64,000 nt of DNA from positions 840,795 to 904,794 of the forward strand of contig NZ_FNWJ01000002.1 in the NCBI RefSeq assembly GCF_900108055.1. Direction: 5' to 3'. The notes beneath the pieces were generated by a model that saw nothing but the letters and a program-made list of their open reading frames with translations, was not told the DNA's origin and ran no database searches. The stretch is from Thermoleophilum album. GTDB taxonomy: Bacteria; Actinomycetota; Thermoleophilia; Solirubrobacterales; Thermoleophilaceae. The position numbers and the translations under genes were made by a program. Below are positions 9,795-17,744 of this stretch, piece by piece (within the stretch, counting starts at the first letter, position 1; every line of letters starts with the position of its first letter).

Positions 9795-10298
9795 CTACTG
9801 ACCGCGCCCGGCCACGCGCGCTACGTAGGCCGCCACCGCACGCGCCTCATCGCCGCTCAGCAGACCGGCGGGCATGCGACCTTCGCCGGCGCCGCCGATC
9901 CGGATTGCCCGCAGCACACGGGCCTCGTCGAGCGGAGCTAGCTGGTCGAGGTTCGGGCCGACTACCCCCTTCGCCTGCACCGCATCGAGGGTGTGGCAGC
10001 TGGCGCAAACCTCACGGAACAGCTGCTTACCCCGCTCGAGCTGACCCTTCGCCGGTTCGTTGCGCAGCGGACCGACGCCGCCCAGCGCGTCGTGCTTGGC
10101 GGAGATCGCGATCGCCGGGGTGACGACCCCGCAAACGACCACGATCAGCCCGATCGCCACTCGGAAGATCCGCGGTCCGCCGGTGAGGTAGGCACGACGG
10201 GCGCCGCTGGGACCACCGAAGAACGCCGCGAACGCCACCAGCAGGCCGGCGATGAGGAAAGGCAGAAGAATCGCGACGGCGGTCATGCGGACCGGCAC
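9795..10298 (-). CDS. Membrane-anchored c-type cytochrome
   Basis: A protein of 167 residues with two N-terminal membrane helices (about 5-27 and 45-66) and a C-terminal class I cytochrome c domain. CASCH near residue 98 is the covalent heme site, and the methionine in GRMPAG near residue 143 is the probable axial ligand. It should sit outside the membrane and pass electrons in the respiratory chain. The Ccm heme-attachment genes at 12.9-15.9 kb could mature it. The start is GTG at 10298 or ATG at 10286; the sequence does not decide. Confidence 0.85.
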   Translation of the reverse strand: MPVRMTAVAILLPFLIAGLLVAFAAFFGGPSGARRAYLTGGPRIFRVAIGLIVVVCGVVTPAIAISAKHDALGGVGPLRNEPAKGQLERGKQLFREVCASCHTLDAVQAKGVVGPNLDQLAPLDEARVLRAIRIGGAGEGRMPAGLLSGDEARAVAAYVARVAGRGQ

Positions 10299-10340
10299 TC
10301 TACCCGCTCGAGCGGTTTTAGAGGCAGCTCGACGAAACTA

Positions 10341-10368
10341 GGAGACCCCCGCCGTGGCGGGGGTCTCC
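10341..10368 (-). terminator. Terminator hairpin of RNase P RNA
   Basis: A 13-base-pair GC-rich stem with a 2-base loop starts a few bases after the 3' end of the RNase P RNA. On the minus strand it is followed by TAGTTT, a weak T-run. Position and strength support intrinsic termination. Confidence 0.75.
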
Positions 10369-10370
10369 CG

Positions 10371-10762
10371 TAGCTGGCCTGTAAGCCGGATTCTGTCGAG
10401 AGCAGCCATCCATCTCGCCCGCGCCGATCCCTGGGGACCACCGCGGACGGGGCTCCGAGGAGCCCTGCGGCCTACCTGGGGCTCGGCGGGCAGCGTCATC
10501 GCCCCTGCTTGGCCTTGCACCGGGTGGGGTTTGCCCGGCCAGCGTGTCACCACGCTGCCGGTGCGCTCTTACCGCACCATTTCACCCTTGCCGGCGGCGA
10601 GACTCACGTGCGGTCCCGCCGCTTAGGCGGTGTCGTTTCTGTGGCACTTTCCCGCGGGTTTCCCCGGGTCGGTTTCCCGACCACCCTGCCCTGCGGTGTC
10701 CGGACTTTCCTCGAGGGGACCGGTTTTCTCCCCGGTCTCCCCCGCGGCTGCTCGGCCAGCAA
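10371..10762 (-). ncRNA. rnpB: RNase P RNA (type A)
   Basis: The catalytic RNA that trims tRNA 5' ends. On the minus strand the diagnostic GAGGAAAGTCCGGAC appears near the 5' end and ACAGAATCCGGCTTACAGG at the 3' end, which together form helix P4. The ends GCTGGCC (10754-10760) and GGCCAGC (10373-10379) pair to form P1, which fixes the limits to within a few bases. The length of about 390 is normal. Open frames across this stretch, including one of 188 codons on the plus strand, are accidental. Confidence 0.95.
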
Positions 10763-10775
10763 GAGCAAGGGTAGG

Positions 10776-10825
10776 CCGCTTTCGAGGGCTCGTCTAGGGC
10801 CCGCCTTCGAGGGCTTGTCCAGGAA
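10776..10825. repeat. Two tandem 25-base units upstream of rnpB
   Basis: Two adjacent 25-base units share the core TTCGAGGGCT and differ at several positions. They lie between the rnpB 5' end and the 3' end of lexA, where the rnpB promoter must be. They may be a plain duplication or doubled regulatory sites. Confidence 0.6.
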
Positions 10826-10838
10826 GCGCCGGGTCGCC

Positions 10839-11528
10839 TCAAAGACGGCGCAACACGCCGACTACGCGACCCAAGATCCGAACTTCGCGCGACCTGATCG
10901 CCCGATGTCGGGGGTTCGCCGGCTCCAGACGGACTTCGCCCCGATCCTCGAAGAAACGCTTCACGGTCGCCTCCTCGTCACCGACCAGGGCCACCACGAT
11001 CTCGCCGTTGCGCGCGGTGTCTTGGCGACGCACGACCACGTGGTCACCATCGAGGATGCCGGCGTCGCGCATTGAGTCACCGCGCACGGCGAGCACGAAA
11101 TCGCCCTCGGCGCCGCCGGCCTCCGCCGGAACCGGCACGTACTCCTCGACTGCCTCGTCCGCCAGCAGTGGTTGCCCCGCGGCGACGCGACCAACCAGCG
11201 GCAAGAGCGCGGCTTCGTCGGAAGAGCGGGCGTCGCTCGTCGATACCTCTGCAGGGTGGCTTGCCAACACCTCGATCGCGCGGGGTTTGGTCGGGTCGCG
11301 ACGCAAGTAGCCGTCCCGCTCGAGAGCGGCGAGATGGGCGTGCACAGTCGCCGGCGAGGCCAGACCCGTGGCCTGCGCGATCTCGCGGATCGAAGGCGGG
11401 AACCCGCGTTCGCTCAAGTAGCGGGTAATGAACTCAAGGACCGCTCGTCGCCGCGGGGGCAGCAGCGAAGCGCCGGCGCCGGCGCGCGAACCCGCCGAGG
11501 CGTCCTCTCTTTTCGCCTCCACCTCCAT
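10839..11528 (-). CDS. lexA: LexA SOS repressor
   Basis: LexA of 229 residues represses DNA-damage genes and cleaves itself when RecA is activated. The N-terminal winged helix has FPPSIREIAQATGL and a recognition helix ending in HLAALERDGYL. The cleavage site is the Ala-Gly in GRVAAGQPLL. The catalytic serine is in RGDSMRDAGI and the lysine in EATVKRFF. ATG at 11528 (MEVEAKRED) is preferred over the longer open frame, because the added residues are not LexA-like. I found no convincing CGAAC-type SOS box just upstream. Confidence 0.95.
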   Translation of the reverse strand: MEVEAKREDASAGSRAGAGASLLPPRRRAVLEFITRYLSERGFPPSIREIAQATGLASPATVHAHLAALERDGYLRRDPTKPRAIEVLASHPAEVSTSDARSSDEAALLPLVGRVAAGQPLLADEAVEEYVPVPAEAGGAEGDFVLAVRGDSMRDAGILDGDHVVVRRQDTARNGEIVVALVGDEEATVKRFFEDRGEVRLEPANPRHRAIRSREVRILGRVVGVLRRL

Positions 11529-11625
11529 CGCTCGGCACGCTACCCGGGAGTACGGACGACGCCGTAACCCAGGCGTTCGGGCAGGGACTTTCGAAGAGCG
11601 CATCTAGAATGACTGGCACCACCGC

Positions 11626-11711
11626 GCGCCTGTGGCGGAATTGGTAGACGCGCGAGGTTGAGGGCCTCGTGGGGCGAGAGCCCCGTGGGAGTTCGAATCT
11701 CCCCGGGCGCA
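11626..11711 (+). tRNA. tRNA-Leu (GAG)
   Basis: An 86-base tRNA with a long variable arm, as in class II leucine tRNAs. The acceptor ends GCGCCTG and CGGGCGC pair, with A as the discriminator. The anticodon stem CGAGG/CCTCG encloses the loop TTGAGGG, giving anticodon GAG. The T-loop is GTTCGAATC. CCA is not encoded. Confidence 0.97.
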
Positions 11712-11715
11712 TCGG

Positions 11716-11747
11716 GAGTCGGCGGCCTCACTGCCGCCGACTCTTTT
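11716..11747 (+). terminator. Intrinsic terminator of tRNA-Leu
   Basis: A perfect 11-base-pair stem (GAGTCGGCGGC with its complement), a 6-base loop and then TTTT. It begins five bases after the tRNA, a textbook intrinsic terminator. Confidence 0.92.
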
Positions 11748-11799
11748 GCGTTGCGCGGGTCGCATGGGCGCATGCCGGCGCGACCCGGCAGGCAACTCG

Positions 11800-12498
11800 T
11801 CAGGAAGCCGAGACGGCGGAGACCACCTCGCCGCTTCGAATATCGACGGTGACGGCCCCAGCCGCCGCCAGATCCGCGACTTCGACGACGTGCGAGCGCC
11901 CGAGCACCTCGCTGCGCGTCTCGCTGCCGTCGGCCGGAACGATCACCGTACGCGGCCGGTAGGTGTTGATCAGCTCCGCCACTGTCTGACTGCCCTGCTC
12001 GCCCTGGCCCTTGTGTCGCGGGCGCGTGGAGAACAAGAACAGGCGGGGATGCTCGTCGAGTTCAGCCAGCGGTTTGAGCCGCAGCTCCGCTTCCCAGCCC
12101 GGGTAGCGGAGCCGCTCGATCTCTTCCCGTGCGGCATCGGGATCATCGACGATCTCGCCTCCGATGCCCGCCACCAGCACGTAACCGGGGCCGAACGCGA
12201 AGGTGCCGTGCACGCTGCGCAACTTCGGGAAGACGACCTCCACGTTGTAGCTCTCGCGCAGATAGTTGGTGACCGGCGCGTCGTTCGGCCCAGGCACCCA
12301 GAAGACGCGCAACCCAGCTTCACCGAGCGCCCGCAAGACTTCGCGGAAGCTATCGGCTGAGCCATCGGACGAGATGTCGCCGACGAGCACCGCCGCCGCT
12401 GCGTCATCGACCGGAAGCTCGCGAAGCGCCTCGGTCAAGCGCTCTACGTCACCCCTCACGTTTGCCATGGCATGAACCAGCCTGAGACGACTGGCCAT
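11800..12498 (-). CDS. Degenerate calcineurin-like metallophosphoesterase
   Basis: A protein of 232 residues with the layout of a metallophosphoesterase, but with altered metal motifs. The expected D-x-H near the start is absent, GD appears in VLVGDISSDG, GNHE is replaced by GPND, and the histidine motifs are partly lost (RPRHKG). It may bind but not hydrolyse its ligand. ATG at 12498 follows GGAGG by eight bases; the longer open frame upstream lacks support. The gene is monocistronic and converges on the tRNA-Leu terminator. Confidence 0.7.
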   Translation of the reverse strand: MASRLRLVHAMANVRGDVERLTEALRELPVDDAAAAVLVGDISSDGSADSFREVLRALGEAGLRVFWVPGPNDAPVTNYLRESYNVEVVFPKLRSVHGTFAFGPGYVLVAGIGGEIVDDPDAAREEIERLRYPGWEAELRLKPLAELDEHPRLFLFSTRPRHKGQGEQGSQTVAELINTYRPRTVIVPADGSETRSEVLGRSHVVEVADLAAAGAVTVDIRSGEVVSAVSAS

Positions 12499-12631
12499 CG
12501 TCGCTACCTCCTTCCTGTCGAATGAATCGCGCGCGCGAACCACAGCGCGCGCCGCCTCGGAGGGTCCTTTCAACAGTTTGGCGAAGCGCCCGCTCAGCGT
12601 CTAAAGCCGGCGGGGATGGCGGCCGGGCGAG

Positions 12632-12686
12632 CTCGCTGCCCTAGCCGGATGCGCTCGCTGCCCCTTAGATCTCGCTGCCCCTAGAT
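12632..12686. repeat. Three imperfect copies of CTCGCTGCCCCTAGAT-like unit
   Basis: Copies at 12632-12644, 12654-12670 and 12671-12686 share CTCGCTGCC followed by CTAG or CTTAG. The last copy overlaps the secG stop codon. It looks like a duplicated gene end rather than a hairpin terminator. Confidence 0.6.
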
Positions 12687-12905
12687 CTTGAGCAGCGCGA
12701 TCACGTTCGCCAGGTAGAGAATTGCGATCGCGATCGTCCAGCGGTTGAGGTTGCGCTCGACCAGCGAGCCACCGCCGAGCGGGCCCTGCCCAGTGCCCAC
12801 ACCGAAGGCGCCCGAAAGGCCCGTGTCGCGGCCGGAGTGCATCAGCACCAGCGCGATCAGCAGCGCCGAGATCAGAACCAGCGAAGCGCTCAGTATCGCT
12901 TCCAC
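12681..12905 (-). CDS. secG: Preprotein translocase subunit SecG
   Basis: A protein of 74 residues with two membrane helices. It is the small accessory subunit of the SecYEG channel. Family signs are the first helix, then VLMHSGRDTGLSGAFG and the Gly-rich loop, then a second helix ending in LANVIALLKI. GTG at 12905 gives the right length; the longer frame adds a basic stretch unlike SecG. It is the last gene of the minus-strand run that begins at ccmE, 10 bases after the CcmI-like gene. Confidence 0.9.
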   Translation of the reverse strand: MEAILSASLVLISALLIALVLMHSGRDTGLSGAFGVGTGQGPLGGGSLVERNLNRWTIAIAILYLANVIALLKI

Positions 12906-12915
12906 GCAGCGCAGG

Positions 12916-13236
12916 CTAGCGCGTGCGCGCGCGAGCGGCCTCGATCGCATCGAGCACCGCGCTCAACTCCGCGCGCAAAGCGCGCTCGAGCGCATCGGCC
13001 CGGCTCGGCTCGAGCTTGCCGAGTTGGCGATCGATCTGCAGCTCGGCCAGCTCGCGTAAGCGGGCGTCGCGCTGCGCCTCGAGGTCGCCGAGCGCGAGTC
13101 CCGCGATCTCCGGCTCGCGGCCGTCGCGTCCCTCCTTGCGGTCGCTTGCGGCCCGTCGCGCAAGCGGGGTGAGGATCCAGGGCATCACCACCGCAAGCAC
13201 CAGCAGCGCTAGGAGCGCATCCACCCCGTCAGTCAC
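12916..13236 (-). CDS. CcmI/CcmH-like cytochrome c maturation protein
   Basis: A protein of 106 residues with one N-terminal membrane helix (about 7-27) and a charged helical region. The stretch DLEAQRDARLRELAELQIDR followed by QLGKLE resembles the start of CcmI-type proteins that recruit apocytochrome c. Its ATG overlaps the end of ccmF by eight bases, so it is translated with ccmF. No zinc ribbon or TPR domain is present. The assignment rests on context plus this weak likeness. Confidence 0.6.
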   Translation of the reverse strand: MTDGVDALLALLVLAVVMPWILTPLARRAASDRKEGRDGREPEIAGLALGDLEAQRDARLRELAELQIDRQLGKLEPSRADALERALRAELSAVLDAIEAARARTR

Positions 13237-15505
13237 CTCGCTGCTGCAGGCTCTCTGCGGAGGCGCGGCTCGCGGCGAGCGCGGCGTAGGGAGTATCAGC
13301 GGAGCTTGTCAGCGGCGTCACCGCGGTCGCGCCGCTGTCGACCACGGGGTAGGGGCTTGGCTGCTCGGCCAGCCCGCGCACGCGCGCACGCCGGTGAGCG
13401 TCGACGACCGGCCGCCGCGTCCGCGGCCACAGCGCCAACAGCGCGCCGGCGAGGCCGATCCCGCCGCCGATCCAGATCCACGCCACCAGCGGCGACACGA
13501 TCACGCGGAAAGTCGCCGGTGGCGGGTCGCGCCGATAGATCTCGGCGAGCGCTGCGATCGCGCGCAACTGCTGCATCGGCGTGGGCTCGCGCAAACGGCG
13601 GTCGAGCGCCCGCGCGACCTGAACGAGACCGTCGACGTCGGGGCGAAAAGCGATCCAAAGGTCGTGCGTGAGCGAGCTGCGGAGCGCGATCTCGCTGGTC
13701 GCCTCGCCGCCGAAGAACGACTCGATCGGGCCGGCCGTGCCGGTTCGCGCCGGGTAGAAGTTGCGTGCCGGCTCGAGCAGCTCGCGGTCACGGCCCCGCG
13801 TCACCGCGAGCCGCGCACCGAGCACCACCGGTGCGCCGGTCCGCGCGGGATCCCGCAGGATCGACGCCGTCGGCGCGAGGTAACGGATCGTGTAGCCGCC
13901 GACCTGCACACGGTCCCCTGGTCGCAAGCGCACGTCGCGCTGTTCGGGGAACGACGAGGAAACGGCGACCCCGAGCAGCAACACGGCAACACCGGCATGG
14001 ACCAAAAAACCGCCGTAGCGACGACGGTTGCGCGCGACCAGCCGAGCGAGCGCCACCGGTAGTCGCTCGCCGCGCATCCGCGCTCGAGCCGCTGTCCCTC
14101 TCACAAGCTCGCTCGCGACGACTCCTGCGAGCAACGAGCAGACAGCAACCATCGCCGCTGCCGCTGGCCGCGCGAAGAGACCGGTGGCCGCACCCACCAC
14201 CAGCGCGACGACCACCAGCGCAAGCCCCGGCGCGAGCGCGACAAGCAGCGCTCGCGGCCGTATGCGCCGCCAGGCGGCGGCGGTGCCGAGTGCGGTCACC
14301 AGCACCAAGGCGATCGCCAGCGGTCGGGTCGCCTGGGCGAACCAGGGCGGGCCGAGCGAAGCGCGGCGGCCGCTGAGCGCTTCGGAGACGATCGGGAAAA
14401 AGGTGCCCCACAACACGATCCCGGCGAGGCCCACCAGCAACACGTTGTTGGCGAGAAACAGCGCCTCGCGCGACAACCAAGACTCGATCCGCGCCGGGGC
14501 GCGCAGAAGCGGTGCCCGCGAGGCCACCAGCCATCCGGAGAAAGCGGCCGTGACGGCGATCAACGCGAGGAACTGAACACCCACCGTCGACGCCCCGAAG
14601 GCGTGGATCGAGCTAAGAACCCCGGAACGGACGAGGAACGTCCCAGTCAGGCAGAGCACAAAGGTCCCGCACACCAGCGACGCGTTCCAAACTGCGAACA
14701 TCCGCCGCCGCTCCTGCACCATCACCGAGTGGATCAGGGCGGTGCCGGTAAGCCACGGCAGCAGCGAGGCGTTCTCAACCGGGTCCCAAGCCCAGTATCC
14801 ACCCCAGCCGAGCTCCCCGTACGACCACAGCGCACCAGCGAGAATCCCGGCACTCAAAAACGCCCAGGCGGCAAGCGCGAAGCGTCGCGTTGTGGCGATC
14901 CATTCGGGGCCCGCGCGCTTCGCCAAAAGCGCACCTACGCAGAAAGCGAAGGGGATCGAAAAGCCGACGTAGCCGGAGTACAAAAGCGGCGGATGGAACA
15001 TCATCGCCGGGTGCCTCAAAAGCGGGTTCAAACCGCTGCCGTCGGGAGGCACCGGTGACAGCCGTGTGAAGGGGCTCTCCCAGATCACCATCAGCGCCAA
15101 GAAAAAGCTCGCGAGCCCGGCGAGCAGCGCGATCGCACGAGGGGTCGCCTGCGGCATACGGCCGCGCGCGAGCCGCAGAGCCAGCGAGGAGTAGATCGCA
15201 AGCAGGGTCACCCAGAGCAGCAGCGAGCCCTCCTGGGTCGACCAGATCGCGGTCAACTTGTAGAAGGTGGGGGTATCGCGCGAAGACGACTCGGCGACCA
15301 TCGCGAGCCCGAAGTCCGCGCGCAGATAGGCGATTTCGGCGAGCGCGAAGGCCGCCACCAGCAGCGCCGCGAGCGCGTAGATCGCGCGCCGCGCGGCGGT
15401 CAGCGCGGCCGCGTCACCACTGCGCGCCGCAAGCACCCCAAGAGCGACCCCGACGAGTGCTACGAGCAAACCGGCAAGGAGGATCCCCGAGCCGATGGGC
15501 GCCAT
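13229..15505 (-). CDS. ccmF: Cytochrome c heme lyase subunit CcmF
   Basis: A polytopic membrane protein of 758 residues that joins heme delivered by CcmE to apocytochrome c outside the membrane. The tryptophan-rich heme-handling motif GWGGYWAWDPVENAS is intact around residue 230. Many membrane helices flank it, and a large extracytoplasmic domain follows near the C-terminus. ATG at 15505 (MAPIGSG) was chosen; it starts one base after the ccmE stop. The longer frame would run into ccmE. It forms a coupled series ccmE, ccmF, CcmI-like. Other Ccm genes (ABC subunits, CcmC) are not in the window. Confidence 0.93.
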   Translation of the reverse strand: MAPIGSGILLAGLLVALVGVALGVLAARSGDAAALTAARRAIYALAALLVAAFALAEIAYLRADFGLAMVAESSSRDTPTFYKLTAIWSTQEGSLLLWVTLLAIYSSLALRLARGRMPQATPRAIALLAGLASFFLALMVIWESPFTRLSPVPPDGSGLNPLLRHPAMMFHPPLLYSGYVGFSIPFAFCVGALLAKRAGPEWIATTRRFALAAWAFLSAGILAGALWSYGELGWGGYWAWDPVENASLLPWLTGTALIHSVMVQERRRMFAVWNASLVCGTFVLCLTGTFLVRSGVLSSIHAFGASTVGVQFLALIAVTAAFSGWLVASRAPLLRAPARIESWLSREALFLANNVLLVGLAGIVLWGTFFPIVSEALSGRRASLGPPWFAQATRPLAIALVLVTALGTAAAWRRIRPRALLVALAPGLALVVVALVVGAATGLFARPAAAAMVAVCSLLAGVVASELVRGTAARARMRGERLPVALARLVARNRRRYGGFLVHAGVAVLLLGVAVSSSFPEQRDVRLRPGDRVQVGGYTIRYLAPTASILRDPARTGAPVVLGARLAVTRGRDRELLEPARNFYPARTGTAGPIESFFGGEATSEIALRSSLTHDLWIAFRPDVDGLVQVARALDRRLREPTPMQQLRAIAALAEIYRRDPPPATFRVIVSPLVAWIWIGGGIGLAGALLALWPRTRRPVVDAHRRARVRGLAEQPSPYPVVDSGATAVTPLTSSADTPYAALAASRASAESLQQRGD

Positions 15506-15506
15506 C

Positions 15507-15920
15507 TCAGCGTCCCCCAGCTTGCTCGCCGCGGGACTTCGTGAACTTGGACGGGCACTTGGTGATGAGCGAGTCGCGCTCACCGACGAACACGCCGTCC
15601 CGCAGACGCCCCGACACGATCACCTCGCGCCCTTCGCGGAACGGATCCGGCACGAGGCCGCGATACACGACCGGCACGCTCGCCGTGCCCCGCCGGTCAC
15701 GCAGGCGAAAACGCAGAACGCCTCCCTCCCGTCGCACCGAGCTGCGCGCAACGACACCGGTGAGCTGCACCGACCGGGCGGGCGCAGAACGTAAGAGGTC
15801 GGACGGCGAGCGCGCCTCGGTCGCGGCGCCAAAACTGGTGTAAAGAAGCACGCCCCCGAGCGCCACCGCCGCTCCGAGCGCCACGAAGAGCCGCAGCCTG
15901 CGCCTACGGGCGGGATCCAT
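15507..15920 (-). CDS. ccmE: Heme chaperone CcmE, CxxxF variant
   Basis: A protein of 137 residues with an N-terminal membrane anchor (about 10-28) and an OB-fold periplasm-facing domain. It carries heme from CcmC to CcmF. The heme site is normally HxxxY, or CxxxY in some Gram-positive and deltaproteobacterial forms. Here it reads LITKCPSKFTK, so cysteine is present but the tyrosine is phenylalanine. The gene starts the ccm operon; the divergent neighbour is a metalloprotease 309 bases away. Confidence 0.88.
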   Translation of the reverse strand: MDPARRRRLRLFVALGAAVALGGVLLYTSFGAATEARSPSDLLRSAPARSVQLTGVVARSSVRREGGVLRFRLRDRRGTASVPVVYRGLVPDPFREGREVIVSGRLRDGVFVGERDSLITKCPSKFTKSRGEQAGGR

Positions 15921-16229
15921 CGCAGGGCGGATTGTGACAGGGCGCGCTGCGGTTCGGGCGCGACTACCGCCGGCGACCGCCTGCAGCCCCCGCGAACGGC
16001 GCTTCCTCGAGTGCGCGGTCGACCTTTAGCGCCGCCGGCCAATTTCGCCAATCGGTCCAGATCGACTCCAGCCCGCGCCGCCGGCGGCCGTTCACAAGGA
16101 CGAGCGGTGGCGACGAACGGGGTGCGGTCGCCCGAGCGGGACGGAGCGACCCCCCGGCGCGGAGCCGGTGCAACGCGCGGGCCACCGCCAAGCGACGGTC
16201 CAACGATCTCGGGCGCAGGAGGCGCCGCT
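15921..16229. other. Divergent intergenic region between ccmE and metalloprotease
   Basis: These 309 bases separate two divergent genes and should hold both promoters. I see no repeat or hairpin. A 43-codon minus-strand frame (15964-16095, GTG start, with WTDWRNWPAALKVDRALEE) looks somewhat protein-like but lacks a ribosome site. It may be a tiny gene or a remnant. Confidence 0.4.
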
Positions 16230-17714
16230 GTGAAGGCCAGGGAAGGCCGCGATCCAGGTTACGGGGAGCTTCCGACCGGCGGGCCCGGGGCGGGCCCTCC
16301 CGCAGCCGACTGCAGCCCTGCCGCTGCGCGCAGCGGCCGTGGCGCTTGCCTGCGCGGGCTGCTCGGGCCCACGATCCTGCTGCTGGCGGCGTTGCTGCTG
16401 CCGGCAGTCGCCCGGCCGCGTCCCGGGGTGCGGGTGGTAGCCCACGCCGATCGCCTGCCGGCGGTGCCCGACGCCGCCTGGCGTTCGCTGCTGCCCGCAC
16501 GCGCGCGGATCGCGACCGCCGCCAGCTCGACGCCCGGTGACTGGTGTGGGGAGCCGACCTTCGAGGAGTACGGCCCCGCCCGCGCCCACACCATCAAGGT
16601 CGTTTACGCGTACCCGCGCGGTGGCAGCGACCGCTTCGGCGTCTACTCCGACCTAATCCAACGCGATGTCGAGGCTGCCCGCGTGTTCTACGCGCGCGAA
16701 AGCGGCGGCACAGTGATGCCGCGCTTCGACCTGGGAACGGCCTGCGGACCGGCCTACGTCGACGTCCGCAAGGTCGAACTGCCGCGCCCGCGCGAGGGCT
16801 ACCCAGCGGACGCCGCGCGCGCCGCCCTGGTACTCGCCCAGGACCTCTCGAACCTGCTCGGCCCGAACCGCGACTACCTGGTCTACGTCGACGGTCTGGC
16901 GAGCAGCGGCGACGCCACCGGCGTGGCCACGATGGCCAGCGACGACTCTCCCGGCCCCGACAATCGCGCCGCTAGTGGCGGCTTCTTCGGTTTCGTGATT
17001 GGGGACGGATCACCCGACTTCAACCGCGCCCGCACACTGACCGCCATCCACGAGTTGACCCACACGCTCGGTGCCGTGCAGGACTCGGCCCCCCACTCCA
17101 CCGGCGCCGGCCACTGTTTCGACGAGCAGGACGTGATGTGTTACGACGACGGCGGACCGCGCGTCCCTCACCCACTGCCGCGCGTCCGCTGCCGCGCCAA
17201 CCCGCTGCCGCGCCTCGACTGTGGGCGCGACGACTACTTCGCACCGACCCCAGCCTCGACCAGTTACCTCGCGCGTCACTGGAACGTCGCCCGCTCCCCG
17301 TTCCTGTGCGGCGAACCGGAGTGTCCGGTCAGCGAGCTCGCTCAGCGCACCATCCCCGCAGCGAAGACGCGGCGCCCCCAAACCAGTGCGACCGGCGCGC
17401 TGGCCCGTCGCTTGGCCCGCCAGGTGGCGCGCGCGATCGCGCGGCGAGGGCGTCTGCCGCGGACCGTGAGCGCGCGCTTCGTAGCACCCGGCCGCGGCGT
17501 TCTGCGACTGCGCATCGCGCTCGCCAGTCGCACCGTTGCGATCGGTAGCGCGCGGGTCGTGCGGCGAGGGCCGCTGCGCGTTCGCTTCACGCTGCGGCCC
17601 GTGCGGCACGAGAGCGCCCACGCGGCGGCCTTCGGCACCCTGCGCGTCCGCGTCGTCTTCGAGCCTGCTGCGCTCAGGCCAAGGGGCTTTAGGTATTCGA
17701 ACGAACGCCGATAG
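16230..17714 (+). CDS. Membrane-anchored or secreted zinc metalloprotease
   Basis: A protein of 494 residues with a hydrophobic signal/anchor at about 40-60. HELTHTLG at 274-281 is the zinc motif HExxHxxG, and DVMCYDD about 30 residues later supplies the Met-turn, which places it among metzincin-like proteases. Several cysteines suggest disulfides. A basic, beta-rich domain fills the last 130 residues. GTG at 16230 has AGGAGG seven bases upstream; the open frame continues 73 codons further back without such a site. The substrate is unknown. Confidence 0.8.
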   Translation: MKAREGRDPGYGELPTGGPGAGPPAADCSPAAARSGRGACLRGLLGPTILLLAALLLPAVARPRPGVRVVAHADRLPAVPDAAWRSLLPARARIATAASSTPGDWCGEPTFEEYGPARAHTIKVVYAYPRGGSDRFGVYSDLIQRDVEAARVFYARESGGTVMPRFDLGTACGPAYVDVRKVELPRPREGYPADAARAALVLAQDLSNLLGPNRDYLVYVDGLASSGDATGVATMASDDSPGPDNRAASGGFFGFVIGDGSPDFNRARTLTAIHELTHTLGAVQDSAPHSTGAGHCFDEQDVMCYDDGGPRVPHPLPRVRCRANPLPRLDCGRDDYFAPTPASTSYLARHWNVARSPFLCGEPECPVSELAQRTIPAAKTRRPQTSATGALARRLARQVARAIARRGRLPRTVSARFVAPGRGVLRLRIALASRTVAIGSARVVRRGPLRVRFTLRPVRHESAHAAAFGTLRVRVVFEPAALRPRGFRYSNERR

Positions 17715-17744
17715 GGAACGTCGATCACTCAAGGACGCCGAGCA

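Noticed and set aside
10509..11075. A 188-codon plus-strand frame
   Set aside because: It covers RNase P RNA and the end of lexA, both certain.
11529..11603. N-terminal extension of LexA to 254 residues
   Set aside because: The added residues are basic and unlike LexA; ATG at 11528 gives the normal length.
12923..14062. A 379-codon plus-strand frame opposite ccmF
   Set aside because: CcmF motifs on the other strand are unambiguous; the plus frame is Arg/Ser-rich without structure.
15964..16095. Small gene upstream of ccmE
   Set aside because: The sequence looks somewhat protein-like, but there is no ribosome site and no family; kept only as a note.
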